DNA of 64,000 bases from Sipunculus nudus (GCA_026874595.1 CM049306.1:102501142-102565141); one strand, 5' to 3'; positions 23,967 through 35,141 are shown, counted from the first letter of the stretch. Program-made: numbers and translations. Notes: generated from the sequence alone by a model not told the origin.

Positions 23967-24029
23967 ATATATGGTTTTGTTTCATTTACAGATTTTGGTG
24001 ATATTTATGACGAAGACGATTGGTTATGA
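21942..24029 (+). CDS. MGCGSTK protein: N-terminally lipidated, largely disordered, two exons
   Basis: Exons 21942-22863 and 23992-24029 join in phase 1 (AATG|GTAAGA donor, TTCATTTACAG acceptor) to give 319 residues. Without splicing the frame runs into intronic AT repeat, so the longer open frame is false. Start context is AAATGG. The N terminus MGCGSTK has Gly2 for N-myristoylation, Cys3 for palmitoylation, Thr6 and Lys7; stable plasma-membrane attachment is inferred. The rest is rich in Ser, Gly, Asp and Asn and looks disordered, with a basic patch at about 155-173 ([19 protein letters not shown]), which could bind acidic lipid. An acidic segment [12 protein letters not shown] (276-287) follows. 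The 38-base last exon supplies the ending [13 protein letters not shown] recognise no named family; the end resembles a short linear docking motif. The gene is divergently paired with the CaaX coiled-coil gene. Confidence 0.82.
22933..22988. repeat. (AT)n microsatellite, intronic
   Basis: About 27 AT units. Confidence 0.95.
23067..23139. repeat. (AT)n microsatellite, intronic
   Basis: About 36 uninterrupted AT units, the longest pure tract in the window. Confidence 0.95.
23192..23255. repeat. Compound (AT)n(AG)n microsatellite, intronic
   Basis: About 12 AT units followed by about 19 AG units. Confidence 0.95.
23256..23845. mobile_element. Inverted-repeat element in the MGCGSTK intron
   Basis: The left arm carries ATAACGAAAATGGT and, further in, TAATCGTCAGATGTGATCTG. 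The right arm has the inverted forms CAGATCACATCTGACGATTG (23761-23780) and ACCATTTTCGTGATAT (ending about 23838). The arms are imperfect, about 80-130 bp. The interior has two direct copies of about 140 bp containing GTTCAGATCTTTTGTTG / GTTCAGGTCTTTTGTTG. No ORF. Exact ends and target duplication are blurred by the flanking microsatellites. Confidence 0.6.
23911..23972. repeat. (AT)n(GT)n microsatellite, intronic
   Basis: AT tract with a short GT block, ending about 20 bases before the splice acceptor. Confidence 0.95.
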
Positions 24030-24189
24030 CGGAATGTAGAAGTGCACGGTCGCGATGTAACATTAACGAAACGAGGCCTCCAATTGGTCTGTGATAACTA
24101 CGTACTGGTGCTTTTTAAATATCAGTTAATTTAATAAGATCACGTGTCATTAATATCATCAACACCAACTCATTTCAGCTTTATGGGAT

Positions 24190-24195
24190 AATAAA
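24190..24195 (+). terminator. Polyadenylation signal AATAAA of the MGCGSTK gene
   Basis: The first canonical AATAAA after the stop at 24027-24029, 160 bases downstream. Poly(A) use is inferred. Confidence 0.6.
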
Positions 24196-24263
24196 CTGTT
24201 ATTTCTCATTATCATTGCTGTTTAATTTGTTTCTAAATATTTGTGGATATATTTTCACATAAT

Positions 24264-25399
24264 TGTATCGGCCAAAACAAAATTTTGCGGATACTATGTT
24301 TTTGACCGGGTTCCGCCGCCGCCACCGCCGCGTTCGTTTCCGGAATAGAACGCTGAGACCACTGGACAGATTTTTCCGAAACTTTACACGATTATCGGGT
24401 CACATGTGAAGTGGTGTCAAAATATTTTGGGTTGACCTTTGACCTTTCCTTTCTCCAGTGCGTCCATCTGTGCGTCTGTTTTAACACATTAATCCACATA
24501 TCTTCGGACTCGTTTGACCAATCAGGAAAAAATGTTTGCACAAATGTAACCCTTGGATAGCTTTATAACAGACATAAAAAATGGTGGCGTTACCAGCAAC
24601 CGTTTTTTGCACAGCGTCCATCTGTTCACCTGCCTTGGGATAAAATCACTCATATATCTGCAGTGAATAGACTTATCCACCTTAAATTTTGCATGTGTGT
24701 TCATCCTCGATAGTTTTCTTGATTTTATGACAGGTGGCGCCACCTACTTACACGTTCAGGCTGCAGACATCAAGGCTTAAATCTCAGGACTGGTTTGATG
24801 TATCTTCCTGAAATTTTGCATGTTTATAGATCTGATATAGCTCTATATCATACGCGAAAGTGGTAATGCACACTGCAACCATTTTTGCACAGTGTCCGTC
24901 TGTTAGTGTGCTGTGGGATAAAATCACCAATATCTCGGCAGTGGATTGACTTATCTGCCTAAAATTTTGCATGTATATACATCTTGGATAGCTTTCTCGA
25001 TTTTGATGCAGGTGGCGCCACCTATTTTCACGTTCAGGCTGCAGACATCCAGGCTTATATCTCAGGACTGGTTTGACGTATCCTCCTGAAATTTTGCATG
25101 TTTATAGTTCTCACATAGCTCTTTTATCATATGCAACCATTTTTGCACAGCGTCCGTCTGTTAGTCTGGCGTGGGATAAAATCACTCATATCTCGGCAGT
25201 GGTTTGACTTATTTGCCTAAAAACTTTGCAATTATATACAACTTTGATAACTTTCTTGATTTAATGGCAGGTGGCGCTACCTACTTTCACGTTCAGTCTG
25301 CAGACATCCATGCTAATATGCAATACACCTCACTCTGTTTCCCCTTGCCACTCAGTACATGCCTCACTTCACCCGTCCCACTCTGGTTTCGGCGGATAC
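24264..25399. mobile_element. R3 element with TATCCGCC ends and internal tandem repeats
   Basis: The left end TGTATCGGCCAAAAC (followed by ATTTTGCGGATAC, making a hairpin) is matched in inverse by GTTTCGGCGGATAC at 25386-25399. After the left end come GACCGGGTTCCGCCGCCGCC and GTTTCCGGAATAG. The interior is about 2.5 tandem units of 250-290 bp, each containing TTTTTGCACAGCGTCCGTCT, GGGATAAAATCAC, the palindrome AGGTGGCGCCACCTA and CAGGCTGCAGACATC. A second left end lies at 28240. No ORF; non-autonomous if mobile. Confidence 0.65.
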
Positions 25400-26035
25400 C
25401 CGTAGTCGCTTGTCGACTACCCGTATTCTAGTTGTTCATAGAAAAAAAACTATTCCAGCATATTTATATATATTTTATAACCCGACAACAAAATGTACAG
25501 GTATACTAAGAGCAACACATGAACAAATACACCTAATCACAAAAAGCCATTTCAGTAAAATTTCCCAAATATGAAAAAAATACAGAACTTCAGTTTCTCC
25601 AAACACTAATAAATGATTATTTATTTATTTGGATGATTTATTTTTACCCTTTTTAAATTTAATCTTTCATCTGTGTCCATTACGTTAGCTTTCGATGCTA
25701 CACGTAATCACCAAATAGTACAATTTACAGTGATATGTTCATGTTTGACGGGAAATAAATATGTCATGGAATATGACGTTCCTGTTACAATACTCAACCT
25801 GTAAATGGCATGGTGTATCACCCATAGTTAAACCTCTGGATGTAAGAAAAAAAACAGGTATTAGCATTTCTCAGTGGCAACTGATCAGCGATGTAGATGG
25901 ACAGGTCGTAGAGAGATGATCAGCTTTTTTAATTCTACCTCGTGCAGAGCTTTAGGCCTATATATAGCGATGATCTTTATCCATCGCTGTTCGTGTTGCT
26001 CTCCGACCGCCGGTTTGTCCGTATATTATGTAGCA
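25400..26035. other. Intergenic DNA
   Basis: AT-rich with a poly-A-like run near 25441 and TTTATTTATTTGG at about 25620. No exon, RNA or repeat copy recognised. Confidence 0.4.
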
Positions 26036-28030
26036 ATACAGTAATGCTGTAGCGATATATTATCAAGCAATACAATGGAGCTGTAACGATACATTATGAA
26101 GCAATACAATAGGGTTGTAACGATACATTATGAAGCAATACGACAGGGATGTGACGATGAATTTTGAAGCAATACAATAGGGCTGTAACGATACATTATG
26201 CAGCAATACAATGGGGTTGTAATGGTACATTAGGAAGCAATACAATAGGGCTATAATGGTACATTATGGAGCAATACAATAGGGTTGTAACGATACATTA
26301 TGAAGTAGTACAATAGGGCTGTAACGATGGATTATTAAGCAATACAACAGGGTTGTAACGATACATTATGAAGCTAAACAATAAGGCTGTAACGATAGAT
26401 TATAAAGCAATACAATGGAGCTGTAACGATACATTATGAAGCAATACAACAGGCCTGTAACGATACATTATGAAGCAATGCAATAGGGCTGTAACGGTAC
26501 ATTATGTAGCAATACAATGGATCTGTAACGATAGATTATGAAGCAATACGATGGAGCTGTAACGATACATTATGAAGCTAAACAATAAGGCTGTAACGAT
26601 AGATTATGAAGCAATACAATAGGGCTTAACCGAAAGATGATGAAGCAATACAATAAAGCTGTAACGATACATTATGAAGCAATACAACAGGCCTGTAACG
26701 ATACATTATGAAGCAATGCAATAGGGCTGTAACGGTACATTATGCAGCAATACAATAGGGCTGTACCAAAAGATTATGAAACAATACACTAAGGCTGTAA
26801 CGATACATTGTTAAGCAATACATTAGGCCTGTACCGATAGATTATAAAGCAATACACTAAGGCTGTAACGATACATTATTAAGCAATACATTAGGCCTGT
26901 ACCGATAGATTATGAAGCAATACACTAAGGCTGTAACGATGCATAATGAAGCATTACAATAAGGCTGTAACGATAGATTACGAAGCAATACAATAAGGCC
27001 GTATAATATATCGATACATTTCGAAGCAATACAATAGGGCTGTAACGATACATTATGAAGTAATACAATAGGGCCGTAACGATACATTATGAAGCAAAAC
27101 AGTCAGGTTGTATTTTAATTATAAATAATGAAGCAGTACAATAGGGCTGTAACGATGAATTTTTAAGCAATACTATAGGGCTGTAATGATACATTATGAA
27201 GCAATACAATAGGGCTGTAACGATACATTTTGAAGCAATACGATAGGGTTTGTAATGATACACTACGAAGCAATACAATAGGGCAGTGACGATGAATTTT
27301 GAGGCAATACGATAGGGCTGTGACGATGAATTTTGAAGCAATACGATGGGGCTGTAACGATACATTATAAAACAATACAATAGGGCTGTAACGATACATT
27401 ATGAAGAAATACAATAGGGCTGTAACGATACATTATGCAGCAATACAATAGGGCTGTAATGATACATTATGAAGCAATACAATAGGGCTGTAATGATACA
27501 TTTTGAAGCAATACGAGAGGGCTGTGACGATGAATTTTGAAGCAATACGATAGGGCTGTGACGATGAATTTTGAAGCAATACAATAGGGCTGTAACGATA
27601 CATTATGCAGCAATACAATAGGGCTTTAATGGTACATTAGGAAGCAATACAATAGGGCTGTAATGGTACATTAGGAAGCAATACAATAGGGCTGTAATGA
27701 TACATTAGGAAGCAATACAATAAGGCTGTAACGATAGATTACGAAGCAATACAATAAGGCCGTATCGATACATTTCGAGGCAATACAATAGGGCTGTAAC
27801 GATACATTATGAAGCAATACAATAGGGCCGGAACGATACATTATGAATCAAAACAATCAGGTTGTATTTTTAATTATAAATAATGAAGCAGTACAATAGG
27901 GCTGTAACGATACATTATGCAGCAATACAATAGGGCTGCAACGATACATTATGAAACAATACAATAGGCTGTAACGATATATTATGAAGCAATACAATAG
28001 GGCTGTAACGATACATTATGCAGCAATACT
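26036..28030. repeat. 34-bp satellite array, about 58 units
   Basis: Unit of the type GCTGTAACGATACATTATGA + AGCAATACAATAGG (34 bp). Units differ by scattered substitutions. A dimer subpattern with CACTAAGG/CATTAGGCC is seen around 26780-26930. A variant block with CAGGTTGTATTTTAATTATA occurs twice, 754 bp apart (about 27104 and 27858), with the same neighbours, showing a higher-order duplication. The minus-strand open frames of 60-97 codons over this array are products of the repeat. Blocks have no unique spacers, so this is not a CRISPR array. Confidence 0.95.
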
Positions 28031-28430
28031 ATACCTAGACAAATTTGAGTGCCGGCTATATTTACGGACACTTGCGAAGCAAGCGGGGATGGTCTCGGCG
28101 GTATCGGAATATGTAAGCTTTATCTTTGCGTTGTTCTATGTGTTAAATCTATTTTTTAATGATTATTTTGGCTCTTCATTGATTTATTATTGTAAACATA
28201 GTTATGAGGTACAAATTTAATGCAGTTAGGGGTAATAATTGTATCCGCCAAAACAAAGTTTTGCGGATACCATGTTTTTGACCGGGTTCCGCCGCCGCGT
28301 TCGTTTCCGGAATAGGGATGGGGTGGTTGCAAATGTACGTTACTTTGAGCCGGCCGCAGAAGCCCGTCCCGGCTACCCACGATCGGCACCGACTGGCGTG
28401 GCTATAACCCTGGTTGTAACGATACATTAT
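28031..28430. repeat. Interruption of the satellite, including an R3 end copy
   Basis: The 34-bp array stops at about 28030 and one more unit-like piece (GGTTGTAACGATACATTATC) follows at 28408-28427. The roughly 380 bp between therefore look like an insertion or a replaced segment. They contain an R3 left end at about 28240 (TGTATCCGCCAAAACAAAG, then TTTTGCGGATACC, a hairpin), GACCGGGTTCCGCCGCCGC and GTTTCCGGAATAG. Confidence 0.6.
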
Positions 28431-28458
28431 CACGATACTTTAATCATATGATAGGAAT

Positions 28459-28461
28459 GGA

Positions 28462-28509
<48 letters not shown>

Positions 28510-28522
28510 GCCAGAGAGAGAG
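28459..28522. repeat. (AG)n microsatellite
   Basis: About 25 AG units with a few substitutions. Confidence 0.95.
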
Positions 28523-31207
28523 TTAAAGGGAGTTTTAAAGGGGTTAAATCACTTATAAAGCATGTTGAATTAACACAAAGAATAGGGACCTCAATTTGAA
28601 ATAAATTGGAACCTGCCAAAATCTTGCCCTGAAACCCTTGGCTTACTCCTGTACACGAGTGTTAAAACAGTGGAGCGGGCGTGATCACAGGCGTCAACAT
28701 AAAAACATAGCGCATGGGACTTGTCAGTAACACCTTTCAATCAGGAGATGCCCTGACAGACGCGGACCAAAAAAATTAATACATTTCCCGCTGGTTGAAA
28801 CATCTCATGTTGCGGTGATTCAGTTTTGGGACTTTATTCACGACCTGTGCTAACGGTGTCATTTCGGCTGAGATCCTTGGACCTATGACACCTATCGTAC
28901 AAATAAGTTGCGACAGCTCCAGGGTCTACAGTGAATGTACATTCGGCCCATGAGCATTAATGTCCATCATGCAGATAATTATCAGAGGACATGAAGTTCC
29001 ATGTATGTGCTAGTTTGGACTACTCTTTGTTTGGGATATGTCGCGCATGCTCAAAATCGGACCTCCGGTCACGCGGCCTATAGTTATTGTAAACAGACAC
29101 ACTCGAACTGAGTATAATAACATGCAAAACCACAACAAGGTGAATCAGCTCAAAGGGAGTTACTGAGACCGTGTGCTAGGACGATTTTGCCTTGAAACTT
29201 TCGTATAAAGCAAACGGGATCTGATAGTGTGAAAGAATAGGCATCATATTGCTCATTATAATGTCCGTTTAATGACTTAAACATGTTTTACAACGTGAAA
29301 TCAATTTACAGTGTTTGAGTAAACGTGATATGTGGTTGACGAAACTGTCATTTTATGAACTAACGATACTTGAAAATATATGTGTCATATAAAAGGTGCA
29401 AATGTTTTAGTATAAAAACTACTATATTAGTTTATAAATTTTGGTAGGTCTTAACATGTACCCTGGGATAACACTTACATGTTACATGTTACGAAATATA
29501 AACATTCAGTTTACAGTATACTGTACACATTGTAACAAATGCTTATAAATGTATATACCAACATGTCATACTTGGATTTAAACATGCCGTATACGCGAGT
29601 GAATATTTATTTTTTTTTTTCGTGATTTAAAAATAAATTAATTACTTGTTTATCAGAACACGATTTAAACAAAGGAGGCAATCATACAAAGACCCGCTCT
29701 CTCCCTCTAACCCAAGATCTCTAACATACGGGGTTAAGTTACATCTGTTATTTTCCCTTTGTTTCAGTTATATTTCTAATATAATCCATGTATATTACAA
29801 GGTACTCAATCAACCACAAATTCTACTATATATATATCAACAACTGTCAGTCCATTTTGTAAAGTTTAATTATAGGTGTCTGACTTCTTGTTATGAAATA
29901 ACATATGACATATCATGTAAATTGATCAATATATTATATGTTTTTTTGTGTGTGATTTAAACGTTCATTTTCAAATGAAAATGTAATGTGATTTCATCAG
30001 TATCGCTGTGTGTAAAATAAAATATTCATTTGATGAAAATTATTGCCCAAATATTATTTATGGATGAAGAAGTATACTTCATGAATAATAGAAAGCTGCA
30101 AACTTGAAAAAATGGACATGTACTTAACCATTTATCTGGAACAGTTCAGTTTCCACCAAAAAATTAGGGATGGAAAAAAATGCGTACTTTATATACATTT
30201 AATATATGGCATTAAAAAAAATAAAATAACGAGGTTAGAAGTTAAAAAGTTTAGGTGAGTTTGGACGGGCGTAAAAAGTAGTTGTCCGCATATTATTTTA
30301 ACACCATGTGTCTTTTAACATATTGTACAAATATACTTTTTTATCAAATAATACATTTATGCCAGTATTTGTCTCATTACTTAAAGAATGACACTCGAAC
30401 AGATGGAAATGTCGGAAGACTACATTGACATCCACATGCAGATGAATATAAGTGCTGGCGTGATATATACTGTGGTTGGCTTCATATTCACGAGGCTGAA
30501 ATTTCGCGATTTCTTCATTTTAAACTGTTCACGAGGGTTTCCTTTTCGCGATCGCAGCATAGAAAATAAAATCTAAGTACACCAGTAATTGTATTTAACA
30601 TATATGATATGAATAAATCCCACTCTATCTTTATTTTAAGTACATTCGTTATATTATAATAATAAATGTGTGTTTGCATGGACCGTTTCCAATATCATGC
30701 ACGGTTCTTCCCAGAGGTGTGATAACTACATCGTTTATGTAGTGTATGTGGCATCTTATTCCCGAAAGTTTCATATTCGCGATTATTTCCCATTAGCGAA
30801 TTTCGCGAAATTAAAAACCTCGCAAAAAAGGGCAACCACAGTATATGCCAAGAGGACAGATATGAAAATCCATTGTGTTGAAAAGAGTCATTACCATTAT
30901 TGATTATCAATGCTATGACTATCGGTTTCTCTTAGAAGAATCGAAATGAAGATGAAAAATATAAACATCCTCAAACCTGGAAGGGTATAAATATTCTATA
31001 CCCTTTCCGCAGGACATAGCCAGAATGCGAAGTTGACTCCCTCTACAGTATATAACCGCTAATTTATGATAGTATATCAGAGCATAAATTAAATATTTTC
31101 TTAAACCGGTGCAAAGTTGGTGAGCTTGTACAAAGTTGCCATTACTTCTATCATGCAAAAAAATGAGATTCTTGACTTCAGAGACCCATGGATTTATATT
31201 TTTATAT

Positions 31208-31208
<1 letters not shown>
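28523..31208. other. Intergenic DNA with short TTTCGCGA repeats
   Basis: No gene supported. Two short related segments, about 30460-30560 (ATACTGTGGTTGGC, AAATTTCGCGATTTC) and, inverted, 30757-30850 (GCGAATTTCGCGAAATT, GGCAACCACAGTATA), are part of an interspersed family. A third trace is at about 47385-47450 (ATACTGTGGTTACC, TTTCGCAAAAAGG). The open frames here (104, 77, 79 codons) have no recognisable content. Confidence 0.45.
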
Positions 31209-31266
<58 letters not shown>

Positions 31267-31269
31267 TAT
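31209..31269. repeat. (AT)n microsatellite
   Basis: About 28 AT units. Confidence 0.95.
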
Positions 31270-32487
31270 CATTTTTACTTTGCACAAAAACAGGATGATA
31301 ATTATCTGGCCCGTCGGTATTACATATGGTAATTAGCTAATTAAATATTCAGGGGACTATTTGGAGGATAAAATCAATTTAAACTCGGCACCCAAGCAAG
31401 CACACCTTGACATAAATAAACAATTGATGCGATATTACGCATCATAAACCCCACGATAATCATGGACTCGACCCGTTGCTCATTATATATGCAAATTAGC
31501 TAATTATATCATCACTTGACAACTAGAGGTGACAACAAATTACCTAAGTAAGCAGACAAACCATTTACTCTCACTTTATAAATGCACCTGAATTGCATCA
31601 AGTTTTTTTAAAATTCCAATCAGTATCGCTATTCCCATTGGACATATTCATATGTGAAAATTAGTTGATGAACGACGCAAATATGTAGATTAGGTTTAAA
31701 AATGAAAATCAATACATATTACCGCCAATAAGTGAAATGATAAATAGCTATATCCGTTATGTGAGATTTTTATGAAAAAGACCATTACCTTTAACACTTA
31801 TCTCAATATATTGTCCGATTTGTATAGCTTTACTGCATTTTGGTAATTAGGAATACGATTTCATATAAATTAACATAATATCTGGTCAAATTTGAATTTG
31901 TTATACCCAAAATACTTTACTCTTTCTGTACAAACCTAAATAATCGTAGATTTATTTATTTTATAATTGATTCTACTAATTTATTCAGATATGCAAATAC
32001 ACGCAAATTATCTCGTTAAATATGTAAACTAAACACTTTTGGTTCTAAAACTCGATTCTGCAGGGAAAATTGCCCTAGAATCAAGTGTGACAAGTTTTCT
32101 TTTTCATATAGTCAAATGGTTCTTGGGTTCGCCCTGTTTAGAATGGCTGTTTTTGAGTGATATATAGCCAAAGTTATAATATAGCCGCCAATTATCCAAG
32201 AGAGCAGGAGAAAAAAATGCAAATATCGATTTTTAGTTACATAATGATCCAAAGTTTAACCAAATTAATGTTTGCAAAAATCTATATGAAATTTTGACAG
32301 AATCAAAAATTTAGACACAACCGCATAGACTTATATGGGTTGGTAACGAAATGTACTATCAGACCTATACCTAACATTTTAGTCTTCCTTGGTGGCAAGA
32401 TTTAAATTTACCAATTTTATGATATATTTGTAATCCCATTCGCGTGTCGCTGGTCCCAGTAAACTGTTGTACATATGTTGACATGTA
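31270..32487. other. Intergenic DNA
   Basis: Very AT-rich (many AATTAGCTAATT-like words). No exon, RNA gene or repeat copy recognised. Confidence 0.4.
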
Positions 32488-32580
32488 ATCTCGTACGTAC
32501 GACAAACTAGCTCGTACGTATGACATGTTATCTCGCACGTACGACTTAATATCTCGTACGTACGTCATATTATCTCACAG
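32488..32580. repeat. 21-bp tandem repeat with CGTACGTACG cores
   Basis: Four and a bit units of ATCTCGTACGTACGACATGTT type, each holding the self-complementary core CGTACG. Because the period is a multiple of three, the minus strand reads as repeated SYVRD codons (65-codon frame at 32371-32568); I do not treat it as a gene. Confidence 0.85.
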
Positions 32581-32804
32581 ATTGTGATTCTCAGACTACA
32601 CGTTGTTGTCTGCCAGTCATATATATACAGAACTTTCAATTTTAGATAGGTGTTTCTATTCCTTTTGGCAGAGTATGATGTTATAATGGTGAGCCTGTCA
32701 TAATGTTAATAAGAAAAAAATATTGCCTTTGCCTAATTGAAAACAAGAGGTACAGCTACCAAATTTTAACTGTTAGAGAATGGGACAGATTCCTTATATT
32801 CATA

Positions 32805-33670
32805 ATTGATCCGTCTAATGATTAGATTTATGATATAACGCACTGTGTAGTGGATCGTTTAAAATATTTAATGCATTTACAGCCATTTATATGATTAGTG
32901 GGTAGCGGAACAGTCAACAACCCATTTTACATTTAATTTTGATTTTGAAGTAAATGATTAAAAAAATATGAAAGACTTTAACTCATGGACGTGCGATTAA
33001 TCTGTGGCAGAAGAATACAAAATTATAATACAGGTCTTTTGCTCATATGTCAGGCTGAAGTGGTAGTAAAATTTACATCTCATATCGGTTTGATTTGCGG
33101 AACCATGACAACGTATTAAATTGATGAACAAGAGATATTAAGCCCGTGTGCCGGCATGGATTGGTTGGACAACTTTCGTATACAGCCAAAATGAGTTAAG
33201 GCAATACACATATTAGTGCAAATGCATATGAAACTTAAGTGTCACTCATAGAGGTGTCTGTAATACAAAGATGCCAAAACGGAGAGGTTCATGATCCCTA
33301 GCTATATTTATTATGAAACGAAGTGCTTGACCCAATAAGTTGAACTTATGCCGTTTACAGTAGGGCGATACATATCCGCAAATCAAATTCAGCCTGACAA
33401 AAGAACTGCATAAGAATTTCATATTTTTTTTCTTAAACAGATTAATCGCACCTCCATGCGTACACGTTTTTCAATTTTTTTATTAATTAGTTCAAAATGA
33501 AAATTAAACGTACCCCATTAAATGGATCATTGACTGTTCAGCTACCCATCTAATCAAATAAATGGCTGTACATGCATTATTTTATTTTTATAAAATTTGT
33601 TTATTTATTTTAAACGATCCACTACACTGTGCGTTATGTCATAAATCCAGTTATTAGACAGATCAGTTTA
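32805..33670. mobile_element. 870-bp palindromic (foldback) element
   Basis: The left arm from about 32807 contains TGATCCGTCTAATGATTAGA, GTGTAGTGGATCGTTTAAAA and GTGCGATTAATCTG (to 33004). The right arm carries the inverted forms CAGATTAATCGCAC (33438 on), TTTTAAACGATCCACTACAC and TCTAATAACTGGAT-type sequence (to about 33669). Weaker symmetry continues inside (GTCAGGCTGAA at about 33047 against TTCAGCCTGAC at 33389; TTTGATTTGCGG against CCGCAAATCAAA), so most of the element folds on itself. No ORF. Target duplication not resolved. Confidence 0.75.
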
Positions 33671-33684
33671 GAATATTAACAAGG

Positions 33685-34690
33685 CCTACAGGCCTAATGC
33701 AAACCTGTGCAATGGTTTATACACCACGTATAATGCTCCAATGCTGAGGCATTACTTTTCAATTAGGTCTACAAGTCTTGTATACGACAAAGCTTTACGA
33801 TATATATAAATATGCCCAATTTCAGGCTGATATGTCAGATTCCTCTGGAGAAATAAGCAGGTACATACACTGTGCAAAGGTCAATGTAGGTGGCGACACC
33901 TGTCTTGTGAACAAGAAAGCCATCAAAGACGCATAGACAAGTCAAAATATCAGGCCAATACATGAAACTTCTCTTGAGGTTGATGCACTGGGCCTACCAG
34001 GCTGAGAAAGGCAGTTGCCCCAAGTGTACTGTGATTAATTGCTGGCTCAAGCTACTGCACTGAGTGAACTCTTGACTTGTTGCATAATCTGACACAGTTG
34101 GCAGTTTGCCAAAGCTATAAATAGATCCAGACTGACCTCTGGTGTCAAATCTGATACAGTGGGCAGTCTGCCAAAGATACAAATAAAATGCAGCTACTGC
34201 ACTGAGTGAACTCTTGACCAATACCTGGCTGCACTGAGCGAAATTTTGACCTGTTGCCTACCCTGATACAGTTGCCAGCCTGCCAAAGCTATAAATATAT
34301 CCCGGCTGACCTTTTGTCTGTTGCCAATTCTGAAATAGTCATGTAGAATCATGTAATCATGTAGAACCATTAAAGACAGTTATTATAAGAATAATTGTGG
34401 GGATTATTTTCGTAAAATATTAAACAATTGGCTTCAGTGGCGTCAGTAAAAAAACGTTTTGCAGGTTTATAACCCATATAGGAAGATACAGCAAAATGGC
34501 TAAGTTCAAACAATTTGGCCGTATTGTTTCAGAGAAGAAGTTTTTTTTGTAGCCCTCAGTATGATACGGGCACTGATGACCCCCGTACAAAAAGTCCATG
34601 AAAAAAAGGAATTTTCTTTGAAAATGATACAGGAATAAAATCTTTAAAAAAATACCCCTAAAACATATCGACACAGGTTAGTTGAACAGA
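33685..34690 (-). repeat. R1 repeat, inverted copy
   Basis: Begins with the R1 3' end in inverse (AAGGCCTACAGGCCTAATGC, AAACCTGTG), then runs backwards through the subrepeats (34030-34340). It jumps to text matching about 2545-2990 of copy 1 (GGCGTCAGTAAAAAAACG; ACTGATGACCCCCGTACAAA). The middle of R1 is deleted. Confidence 0.7.
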
Positions 34691-34729
34691 GTATATAACT
34701 CTCTCTCTCTAATAAATTAAGTGTTGAAG

Positions 34730-34825
34730 TGGTCGCATGGTGGTTTTCTCCCGGTTTTTCTATCTCAAGACACTACCAAACGTCACCACCTGAGCCATGG
34801 GGAGTGCCTCTATTAGTTATAATTA
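34730..34825 (+). mobile_element. SINE body fragment
   Basis: TGGTTTTCTCCCGG and GAGCCATGGGGAGTGCC in the same order as the body of the SINE at 12590-12790, here without the tRNA-like head. Confidence 0.5.
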
Positions 34826-34834
34826 CATGTATTA

Positions 34835-35141
34835 GGCCAAAAAAATAAAAGGGTATGGTTCTCAGGCACTTTTTTTTCAGAAATCAATGCGGGCGGGCGG
34901 TATTTTATTTTTGACCTTTTTTTGTATGTTTCGATAAAATGTCATATGATCAGGGAAAAGCATGTAAATGACAGGTTTCTTCTTGCTAAACAGGCAAAAG
35001 CGCTACATAACAAATGTTATCGTATCGAAATTGTATTATTTTACCATTTTGAATGACAAAATCACAATAAAAATGTTTGATGCGGGGGTTAAAATTGACG
35101 CGGGCGGTGCCTGAGAACCATACCTTTTATTTTTTTTGGCC
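34835..35141. mobile_element. Harbinger-like miniature element, copy 1 (307 bp)
   Basis: The ends GGCCAAAAAAATAAAAGGGT, then ATGGTTCTCAGGCAC, are matched in inverse by GTGCCTGAGAACCATACC + TTTTATTTTTTTTGGCC. Directly flanking TTA on both sides (34832-34834, 35142-35144) fits a 3-bp target duplication of the PIF/Harbinger type. No ORF. A related, more decayed copy lies at 54172-54516. Confidence 0.8.

Larger units (their letters stand above)
22864..23991 (+). other. Intron of the MGCGSTK gene
   Basis: A GT-AG intron of 1,128 bases holding three large AT or AG microsatellites, an inverted-repeat element (23256-23845) and a fourth AT/GT tract just before the acceptor pyrimidine stretch. No further exon recognised inside. 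Confidence 0.8.

Noticed and set aside
26063-27618. Minus-strand open frames of 60-97 codons in the 34-bp array
   Set aside because: They arise because the 34-bp unit reads through in all three frames in turn; several overlap each other and none has another coding sign.
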